From NCBI GenBank assembly GCA_004114245.1, contig QZWS01000159.1:1-20632 (forward strand): a stretch of DNA of 20,632 nt, in the 5' to 3' direction. How positions within the stretch are numbered: position 1 is the stretch's first letter; each line of letters starts with the position of its first letter. A program made the translations under genes and the position numbers. Below, in pieces: positions 1-6,384 of the stretch. Below the pieces are notes generated by a model. The model had not been told where the DNA came from. It worked only from the letters and a program-made list of their open reading frames with translations, and ran no database searches. This DNA comes from Zoopage sp. CT-All (Eukaryota; Zoopagomycota; Zoopagomycetes; Zoopagales; Zoopagaceae).

Positions 1-23
1 TAGAGTGTTTGCGCAGCCACTTT
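1..23 (+). repeat. Left terminal inverted repeat of the Harbinger element
   Basis: The first 23 bases (tagagtgtttgcgcagccac plus ttt) are the exact reverse complement of 2656-2678. The first T may belong to the target-site duplication rather than the element. Confidence 0.95.
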
Positions 24-68
24 ACCTTAGCTCACTTTACCTTGAGACTGCTTTTATCAAGGTAAAGT
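19..68. repeat. Left subterminal repeats and hairpin
   Basis: The motif cactttacctt occurs twice in direct orientation (19-29 and 33-43). The second copy also forms a perfect 12-bp inverted repeat (34-45 with 57-68, 11-nt loop). Subterminal repeats of this kind commonly serve as transposase or Myb-partner binding sites in Harbinger elements; that role here is inferred. Confidence 0.7.
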
Positions 69-120
69 GTTTGGGGGAAGTCGGCTGCCCTAATAGACTT
101 CTCCTTAGCTAAGGGAAAGC

Positions 121-1166
121 ATGCCGCCATCACCACCACTTCCCCCATTGTCACCACCACCACATACGCCCTTATCCTGTCCTGTAGGTCTTTGTTTTGA
201 TGTTAATGATGGCTGATCTTTGCATAGCCCGGGTCTAATGGGGAGGCGGGAGTGGATCCAAGAGGCGCGGATGCTGCCGCGCATGCCCCCACCACCGATC
301 CTGAGATGCAACCACCAACACGCACCACCACCACCACCAAACGACGCGGATGGAATGAGGCGTGGGACCTGCCACTCCTGATTGCAGCACAGATGCACGG
401 TTGCCACAAAAAGGAGTACGGCTCAATCGGGAAGGCGTACGGCAAGGTCGCGGCTGATCTCAGTGCGGCGCTTGGCGCAGAGGTTACGCCGCGGCAGGTA
501 GAGAATCACCTCAAGGTTTTGATGGTGGCCGGGAAGGCCAAAATGGTAGAGGCGCAAAGGGCGACGGGAATCGAGGTGTCCTACACCGAGGTACAACAAA
601 AGGCCGCGGAAATGGTTGGCGAGGCTGAGGAGATCAAGGTAAGCAAGCGCGCATGTTCAGGGGCTAAACTACTGCATTAGGAGCATGCAGCAACTAAGAA
701 ACGGCAGTTGGAGGATGAGGATGAGCTTTTGGAACAGGTTGCAATGGAAGGCTTCTCCGCGGGAAGATCTGCACGGGCCAAATTACTCTCAACAAGCCAA
801 GATCAAGTGCGCCCCTCCAACGACAATGCAGGCGAAGCATTGGGAAGTATGCCATTACCTTCACGGGCAAGATCACGGGCTAGGAGACGATGCTATGCCG
901 AAGAAGATCGTGAGTATCAAAATATTGTGGAGAAGATTACCAAGGAATTGCAAGAGCAGCGCAAATATGAGCAGGCCCGCGAGGAACGCAATCAAGCCCA
1001 GAGGCAGATGCTAGAAAAGCTAATGGTGGAGCATCAAGAGGCAAGCACGCGTCAGGCCGAGAAGGAGGCAAAGGATGCTGAGCGGCAGCAAGAACACAAT
1101 ATGATGATAATGCAGCTGCAGCTGCAAATCTCACAGCAGCTGCAGCAGCTAGGCAATAAAAAATAA
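121..1166 (+). CDS. Harbinger-associated Myb/SANT-like DNA-binding protein, three exons
   Basis: Proposed exons are 121-183, 228-638 and 681-1166, giving 319 residues. Intron 1 (184-227, 44 nt) has a CTGAT branch-like site and intron 2 (639-680, 42 nt) starts GTAAGC and ends TTAG; all junctions are phase 0. A start at ATG 306 without the first exon is the alternative. After a Pro/Thr-rich N-terminus, residues about 60-145 form a Trp-containing Myb/SANT-like domain (GWNEAWDLPLL near residue 62, then a second helical half ending in RQVENHLKVL). The C-terminal half is acidic, then strongly charged and Gln-rich, with a long predicted coiled coil ending in QLQQLGNKK. Known family role: the second Harbinger protein, which binds subterminal DNA and carries the transposase to the nucleus. 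It is encoded inside the inverted repeats and converges on the transposase gene. Confidence 0.8.
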
Positions 1167-1283
1167 ATGCAGTGCATTATAACCTGCAATGAGTATTATT
1201 TATAAATGCAGTAAAGTTTTGCCAAAGTAATAATTGACGTGTACACACTAAATGCACACTAGTTGCCACCCAACAATGTATTA
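1167..1283. other. Shared 3' region between the two convergent transposon genes
   Basis: AT-rich, with AATAAA-like stretches just after the Myb-like stop codon. No open frame is supported. It presumably carries the 3' ends of both transcripts. Confidence 0.5.
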
Positions 1284-2536
1284 TTAAGCACCATTCTGGA
1301 GGAGTGCTGTAGCTAGATACTCCTCCAGTGTTGGGGGAGTGCACTGAAACCTACTAGCAATCTGGCCCCCATACAAGCAGTTATGAATGTTGGTAAGAAT
1401 TGCCGCCACCTTGTACTCCTTTCCCACTGGGGACTGCCAGATTCGCTGATGGCACTTAAGATTCAACTTAGTCCACATACTAGGCATTATTAATACACTA
1501 TTTAAAGGGAGCTAGAGGGCAAACTGACTTGGTAATTCGTCCAAATGACCATTCCACCACCACACATTTTGATGACATTTCCCGGTTCTCTGCAGCCACC
1601 AGGACATTCTGGATTGCTGCACGGACATTTGGACCACGTACACAATTCATACGAAAGCCGTAGGCCGGGTCCCCATAGAGGTGGAGGTCCTGGTTGTCTG
1701 GGAGATATCCCTCAAGCAACTCCACTAGACCAGACCTTCTCAACATCCAAGCATCATGATGCCTAGCTGCATAAGGCCCACCCAAAGCCACAATCGTCCC
1801 ATCCGGAGTAACAACGCCTTGGAACTTCATCGCATGGAGGTGCTTGAAGCCACTGTACATGGCCCTCTGGTGGAACTTTGGCCTGGCAATTGGTCTGACT
1901 GTCCCATCAATGAAACCAAAAACGCCCTCAGCCCCATCCACAGGTCTCCCTTGAGCTGCCACGCATTGAGCATACTCCTGTAGCTTTCCAGGAGTCAGAC
2001 GCCGCGTATCAAAGTCTAGGAGGCAGCCAAACTGGCTGTAGAGAAGCTCCAACATTGCTTGAGCAGCTCTGGACAAAGTGCTGTAATCCCTGTGGAAAAT
2101 GCTGCTCAAGTCATCCAACCGCAGCGGCCAGGCCAGACGAGCAAGAAGAATGCAGAATGCCTCGATTCCAGTGATAACCACACGATTCTCCAGGGTGAGG
2201 AGGGGAGGAAGATGCAAAGCCTCAAAAACAAGGTGCAAATCTGCAGTACTATGAAATCTATTGTATTTTAGCCCTAGCCCCCAAACCAATCATTCTAATG
2301 ACATACCGGAACCTTATACGAACACTTGCATCATCCCAGACACTTGGGTCATCGATATTGAAGGCCCCAGGGGAGAAAAGGGAACCATAAACTCTGGGAC
2401 GTGGGACGCGTTTTTTCGCCTCCAAATGGGTCTGCAGCTCTAGGAGCAAGTTTGCAATGTTGGTAGTAGGCCTAGCATCATCTGCGATTGTGTTGTGGAG
2501 TGTGTAGAGGAGTTTGAGGGGGAGTTGGATGTGCAT
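1284..2536 (-). CDS. PIF/Harbinger DDE transposase, three exons
   Basis: Proposed exons on the minus strand are 2536-2307, 2257-1529 and 1479-1284, a protein of 384 residues. Introns 2306-2258 (donor GTATGT) and 1528-1480 (donor GTCAGT) are both 49 nt. Splicing the second restores the family motif FGRITNMW, which reads on into PVGKEYKVAAILTN, a typical Harbinger C-terminus. Catalytic residues expected for the DDE_Tnp_4 family are visible: D194 in FIDGT, D273 in YGDPAYG and E312 in VVEWSFG. The helical N-terminal region (residues 77-150, with LLARLAWPLRLDDLSSIF) is the usual DNA-binding part. I chose ATG 2536 because the open frame upstream lacks an ATG and runs into the subterminal repeats. 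No stop or frameshift interrupts the spliced frame, so it appears intact. Confidence 0.9.
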
Positions 2537-2576
2537 GGCGGCAGGATGGCACAAGGAAAAGTGGGTGGGGAAAGTG

Positions 2577-2634
2577 AAGTGCTGCGCAAACACTTTTTTG
2601 CACTTCACTTTACCTTAGCTTGGCTAAGGGAAAG
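2577..2634. repeat. Right subterminal repeats with a partial second copy of the terminal repeat
   Basis: Positions 2577-2594 repeat the inner core of the right terminal repeat (gctgcgcaaacact) about 80 bp inside it. Positions 2608-2619 and 2623-2634 form a 12-bp inverted repeat with one mismatch that shares ctttaccttagc with the left end. The two ends therefore share modular binding-site-like blocks. Confidence 0.7.
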
Positions 2635-2655
2635 TGGCGGGGAAAGTGGCTGGGG

Positions 2656-2678
2656 AAAGTGGCTGCGCAAACACTCTA
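2656..2678 (-). repeat. Right terminal inverted repeat of the Harbinger element
   Basis: Perfect 23-bp inverted match to positions 1-23. The final A (2678) probably starts the ATT target-site copy at 2678-2680. Confidence 0.95.
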
Positions 2679-2732
2679 TTGTGTAGAGGTGTCTGGCGTC
2701 AAGAGCGTTATCAGTGCGGCAAGCAAGAGCGG
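2678..2732 (-). pseudogene. Relic 5' region of a duplicated secreted-protein gene, cut by the transposon
   Basis: The sequence from 2678 (attgtgtagaggtgtctggc, then gtcaagagcgtt) closely resembles 3634-3685 (attgtgtggaggtgtctatg, then gcgtcgagagcgtt). That second stretch is the leader and the first bases of the start codon of the minus-strand secreted-protein gene. In that gene the ATG reads as CAT at 3633-3635. In this copy only ATT remains before the transposon, so the element appears to have inserted inside the start codon. Any coding part would lie left of position 1, outside the window. Confidence 0.6.
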
Positions 2733-3059
2733 TAGGTGAAAAATGGGCACAGCCAAGTTCCAGTATTGCTGGGCTGGGCTATTCATGGCATCTACTTGCC
2801 CATTGACGGAATATTATATTCTCCGCCTCTATACTATTGTTATAGTAATAAAGTCCATTTAGTACATTCTGCAATAGATATTTCCTATGACTTTTAGCAA
2901 GGTGGATCATATTCAATGAGAACTCAATCTATATTCCAGTGCATAAGCGGCTTAAATACTACAGAATACATGCAAAGTTTTTGCTGAAAAGCTCATTATT
3001 TCATTGGAATATCAGAAGAGATTCTATAGGTCCTCAATAAATTCCCGCTCCCTTTTTCT
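2733..3059. other. Intergenic stretch, no gene seen
   Basis: AT-rich sequence between the transposon-cut relic and the 3' end of the secreted-protein gene. Only short chance open frames occur; nothing resembles an RNA gene. It likely holds the 3' end of the gene at 3060. Confidence 0.5.
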
Positions 3060-3635
3060 CTAGGCATTTGTAATCTGACGTCCCAGGGCCTGGATTTGGG
3101 CCTGGAGCTTGTGACGGCGTATGTTGATCATGCCCTGCCCAAATATATTTGATTTAGAACTGAATTCTTGTGCTCTATGTATCAATTTTGATGCACCAGC
3201 AAGAATTTTCAAAAGGAATTGGTGCGTGACCGGTTTCAACTCGTTATCACCAGTAGTTGTCCCCTTTTTAATTCTTACTGGTACGATATCTGCTCCTAAC
3301 TTCATGAGGTTGAAACACGCCTGGACAACCTTAAAAAAGCCGTCGGCCCTCTTCAAGGCACCATCGGCATCCTTAGGTTCACTATCCAAGAAAGAAACTA
3401 AATCCTGCTTTGGGGCATCAGTGGCTGGCGACTTCTTTTTAGAGCGGAAGGGGTTTTGAAAACGGCCTTTCTTGGTAGCAGAGGGAGGGGACTCATGCTG
3501 GTCGGTGCTTGGCTGGGTTGTTGTCCATGAGTGGGAGCCACGCTCCATGGCAGCAGCAGGCGAGATGGCAGTGCCGGCAAGCAGCACGGCGGTGGCGGCA
3601 ACAAAGATGAAGAGAGTGGTGTGCAGGCGTGTCAT
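3060..3635 (-). CDS. Small secreted protein of unknown function (candidate effector)
   Basis: A single-exon frame of 191 residues. I chose the ATG at 3635 because the protein then begins with a textbook signal peptide: a short basic start (MTRLHTT), a hydrophobic core (LFIFVAATAVLLAG) and small residues before a cleavage point near residue 29 (AISPAAA). The open frame extends 24 codons upstream, but those residues are basic and would spoil the signal. The mature part (about 160 residues) has a low-complexity Ser/Thr/Pro stretch, a basic patch (FRSKKKSP), then an amphipathic helical C-terminus. There is a single Cys, so it is not a disulfide-rich type. I recognise no family. A second copy of its leader lies at 2678-2732, indicating a tandem duplication. 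Secretion is inferred from the signal; an effector role is speculation from genomic context. Confidence 0.7.
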   Translation of the reverse strand: MTRLHTTLFIFVAATAVLLAGTAISPAAAMERGSHSWTTTQPSTDQHESPPSATKKGRFQNPFRSKKKSPATDAPKQDLVSFLDSEPKDADGALKRADGFFKVVQACFNLMKLGADIVPVRIKKGTTTGDNELKPVTHQFLLKILAGASKLIHRAQEFSSKSNIFGQGMINIRRHKLQAQIQALGRQITNA

Positions 3636-4044
3636 TGTGTGGAGGTGTCTATGGCGTCGAGAGCGTTGTTGGGTGAGCAAGAGGGTGGCGGCAAGCTGCA
3701 TGACCACATGGCTTCACATTCAAGGGAGATAACGGCTTTACACACTTGCAAACATCGAGAGGTTGGTCCACGCCATCCAGCCTCGCCCTCGCCCTTGCTA
3801 CAATGTTGATTCACTTTGCATCAAGCTTCAGCTCCAGATTCAAGGGATGGTGTAAAAGCCCATGCTTAGTATTGCGCATAAATACACTATTTGCTTGATA
3901 TAACTCGCCCTGTTGTCCTGTGGGCTACTTGGTGCATTGCTACTCTCTTTTAGCAATAATCTGCTGAAAAGGACTGCACTGACTGCATAAATAAAGGATT
4001 GGCCACAGCTGCAACATAGCCGTCACGTTGCTAACTCACGCTAC
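3636..4044. promoter_or_regulatory. Divergent promoter region between the secreted-protein gene and SLX4
   Basis: The two genes are transcribed away from each other across 409 bp. On the plus side TATA-like strings occur at about 3878-3886 (cataaatac) and 3985-3994 (cataaataaa), the latter about 50 bp before the SLX4 ATG. The minus-side leader (3636-3685) is the part duplicated at 2678. No other gene is visible. Confidence 0.4.
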
Positions 4045-5003
4045 ATGGACTCTGATGACGCCTTTGACCGTATCGACGCCCTCCTCGCCCGCCTCGAAAC
4101 TATATCTATTGGGCCCAATACTGCTACCACATCACAGTGTAATGCTCCTGCAAACGGCACGATCGGCACTCACATCCAGCCTCTGTCGACGAGCAGCCTG
4201 CGCACTCCTATCAATCCCAACTGCGACGCGTCGAATTATACCGCAATCGATGCCTGCACAGCGTCAATCGATGGTAGCAATGCTGGTTATATTATCAACA
4301 GCAGTTCTAGGAAAGTAACAAGCAATGAGCAGCAGCCGCGGGTTATCGATTTGACAATTTCCGACGATGATGATGCAATCGCCATCACTCCTGAAGCGTC
4401 AGAGTTATTGGATGCGACACGCTTGTTTCGTTCGCCCAAGGGGCATGTCGAGGCTGCAGAAAGTGCAGTGTATATATCAAGTGCTTCCGACGCGGAATTT
4501 GCTGCCAACTCCAAAGCGGTTGATCCCGATAGCTCTGCTGCACATAGCGAGGACGAATCACGCGAGTTCGACCAGCGCGATGAAGATATACTACATGCGA
4601 CGTTGGAGGGATGCAACATGGAGGCCGAGAATGAGTCGTGGGATGATTTAGGTGGCGACAACTCGACATCCGTCGTGGAATCGCTGACGCACTGTATTCG
4701 CCAAAACGAGCAGCTATACACTAAAATTTTGATATTCAAGGTGACCATTAGTTTCCTCGGCATTCCTTAATCATCCGCTATCACAGCCGGTATCGTTCGA
4801 GGAGGTGGAGCATATCACCAAACACGCTGGTGTCAAGACAACCAAAGGCGACTTGAGAGCCTATCTCGATGACCAGGTTCTCTTTATCCGATGCCTGAAT
4901 TTAATGTTGACTATGCCAGGGCATTATTTTCTTCACTGAATCCGAGCGGGGTAAACGGCGGCAAAAGAGCACCAACAGGCTGCGATCTGTGAAAGCATCA
5001 TGA
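4045..5003 (+). CDS. SLX4: Slx4-like structure-specific endonuclease subunit, three exons
   Basis: Exons 4045-4740, 4787-4876 and 4920-5003 give 289 residues; introns are 46 and 43 nt, both phase 0. After splicing, the C-terminus (residues 211-289) reads as an Slx4 conserved C-terminal domain: NEQLYTKILIFKPVSF, then GVKTTKGDLRAYLDDQ followed by GIIFFTESERGKRRQKS. Slx4 uses this domain to bind and activate the Slx1 nuclease, which cuts branched DNA during recombination and replication-fork repair. The N-terminal 210 residues are acidic and probably disordered. They contain a clear SUMO-interacting motif, VIDLT at 100-104 followed by an acidic run, also typical of Slx4. The protein is short for the family (usually above 400 residues), lacking recognisable zinc-finger, BTB or SAP regions. 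The gene converges on PCC1, 225 bp away. Intron 2 has a weak donor (GTTCTC). Confidence 0.75.
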
Positions 5004-5228
5004 GAATTCTTGCAGTGCTGTCGTGTATTGTACATTATTCAGCAATCATTGTTTCGCACGCAATTACACTGATCTCCTTCAACGGATTCAGTCACGGTAG
5101 TGGAGTAGCTGAGACAGTTCCATCTGATCATGCATCATCCGCTTACGTACATCCACAGACAAACACATATCCAATAGATCATGCAATGAAATTACAGCCA
5201 AGGAAGACGCGCAACGTCAATAGACGGG
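5004..5228. other. Convergent intergenic region between SLX4 and PCC1
   Basis: 225 bp between two stop codons with only chance open frames. Presumably the 3' untranslated ends of both genes. Confidence 0.5.
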
Positions 5229-5502
5229 TTAGACAAATGCATCCATGGTCTGCACCACAAGCATTGCGGACTCGAGCATCGTATTCACACTGACTCGCAG
5301 CGACCGTAGCGCGACGCTCCTAAATGCACTACACATCCTCAGCCTCGGCACGGGACGAAGGATGAAGGCACACATCTCCAGAGTCGAACCGACGACGCGA
5401 AACTCTCGCGTTGTCTGCGACGTCCGCGGCTCCTTGTCAACCTCGAGCGACGCCTTGGCAATGTCCGCTAGCCGCGCCTCCGGAAACGGAATCCGAACTG
5501 TT
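5229..5502 (-). CDS. PCC1: Pcc1 subunit of the EKC/KEOPS complex (5' exon unresolved)
   Basis: Two exons are clear: 5502-5374 and 5328-5229, with a 45-nt intron (5373-5329, donor GTGTGC, CTGAG near the branch position). The spliced protein reads TVRIPFPEARLADIAKASLE, then STLEIAFRSVALRSLRVSVN, then ESAMLVVQTMD. This is the whole small Pcc1 fold (strand, helix, strands, long helix), about 80 residues. Pcc1 is the dimerisation subunit of KEOPS, which makes the t6A modification on tRNAs that read ANN codons and also affects telomeres and transcription. No in-frame ATG precedes the first exon: a TACTAAG branch-like string and an AG at 5504-5503 indicate an intron just upstream. The start codon probably lies on a short exon between about 5530 and 5635, overlapping the leader of the divergent p23 gene; several phase-compatible choices exist. 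Confidence 0.85.
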
Positions 5503-5633
5503 CTGCCCAATCCTTAGTACAAAACAGCGCTGCAGTTCGCCTGCATGTTGTGCTCCATGAACGCCAGCGAAGCTCATCGACTGTCCTTTTTCTCGCCGAC
5601 CGCCCACATCGCCAGCACGCCACCGCGATCATC

Positions 5634-6240
5634 ATGACGTCCTCCGCCCAACCCACGCACCCCGAAGTTCTCTGGGCCCAGCGTGGCGACCACGTCACGG
5701 TCGTTATCAATATCCCCGACCTCGACGCCTCCTCCATGGCGCTCGAGCTCAAGCCGGCGTCCATGTCCTTCACCGGCCACACCACCACCCCCGAGCAGAC
5801 CCAGTACCACTTCTGTGTCGACTTCTTCGAGGAAATTGATCTAGCCGCGTCGAAATACGCGCCGCAGGGCCGTGGAATTCTGTGCATGTTGCAGAAGAAG
5901 AATGGCGGGTACTGGCCGCGGCTGACCAAGGAAAAGGTCAAGCTGCACTGGCTGCGCACGGATTTCTCGCGCTGGAGAGATGAGGATGACGAAGAAGAAG
6001 CGGCGGTGGAGGAGGCAGATCCGTATGCTGGGATGGACTTCTCGCAGTTTGGATCCATGGGTGGCTTCGACGGTGGCCTGACAGGTGGGCAGTTTGATGC
6101 CGACAAGCTGGCATTCAATGAAGTGGAGGATGAGGATGAGGATGAGGATGGTGAGGGTGAAACGTTGGATATGAACGCTACGGTAAGTGCTCTTGCTCCA
6201 TCAAAGTAGTGGCATGCTGATGTGCCACATGTAGGATTAA
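5634..6240 (+). CDS. SBA1: p23/Sba1 family Hsp90 co-chaperone, two exons
   Basis: Exon 1 is 5634-6182; a 52-nt intron (6183-6234, donor GTAAGT, branch CTGAT) leaves a final exon of only two codons (GAT TAA), for 184 residues in total. Residues about 8-112 are a CS domain (PEVLWAQRGDHVTVVINIPD, then FCVDFFEEIDLAASKY). The p23 signature region GYWPRLTKEKVKLHWLRTDF, then SRW, lies near residues 98-120. The tail is highly acidic with FSQFGSMGGFDGG and a Glu/Asp run, as in fungal Sba1/Wos2. Known role: binds ATP-bound Hsp90 dimers, slows ATP hydrolysis and stabilises clients. The open frame extends upstream to 5550, but the first ATG is 5634, at the head of the conserved region. It is divergent from PCC1 and converges on the TFIIIC gene across 144 bp. 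Confidence 0.92.
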
Positions 6241-6384
6241 AATGTTGCGTTGATATGACTTTGCGCGCTGCAATATAGTCTGCTGCTTCATTCATTCACT
6301 TGTAGCGTAGTGTGTGTTTCACCCGTCAGTGAAGAGCGGACAATTATTGCCACGTGGAGCACTGCAATGACCGTCATACATCGC
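6241..6384. other. Convergent intergenic region between p23 and TFIIIC
   Basis: 144 bp between two stop codons. No gene is visible; it presumably contains both 3' untranslated ends. Confidence 0.5.

Larger units (their letters stand above)
2..2677. mobile_element. Complete PIF/Harbinger-type DNA transposon with two convergent genes
   Basis: The element is bounded by perfect 23-bp inverted repeats (1-23 and 2656-2678 including the flanking T/A). It carries two spliced genes facing each other: a Myb/SANT-like protein (121-1166, plus) and a DDE transposase (1284-2536, minus), separated by 117 bp. This two-gene layout is the known hallmark of PIF/Harbinger elements, where the Myb-like partner helps the transposase reach the termini. 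Both reading frames are open after removal of 42-49 nt introns and the three expected catalytic acidic residues are present, so the copy looks potentially autonomous. Family elements duplicate 3 bp of target. On the right the element is followed by ATT; the only left-flank base in the window is T, compatible with ATT but not proof. The exact terminal base is therefore uncertain by one or two positions. Confidence 0.92.

Noticed and set aside
105-445. Minus-strand Gly/Trp/Val-rich open frames near the left end
   Set aside because: They are translations of CCACCA repeats on the opposite strand of the Myb-like gene; simple-repeat artefacts.
4287-4763. 158-codon minus-strand open frame across SLX4
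   Set aside because: Antisense shadow of the SLX4 first exon; Ser-rich with no domain, while the plus frame carries a clear SUMO motif and the Slx4 C-terminal domain.
5468-6295. 275-codon minus-strand open frame over the p23 gene
   Set aside because: It is the antisense shadow of p23: low-complexity Ser runs come from the acidic tail read backwards, and there is no family resemblance. Its 3' part overlaps PCC1 in a different frame.
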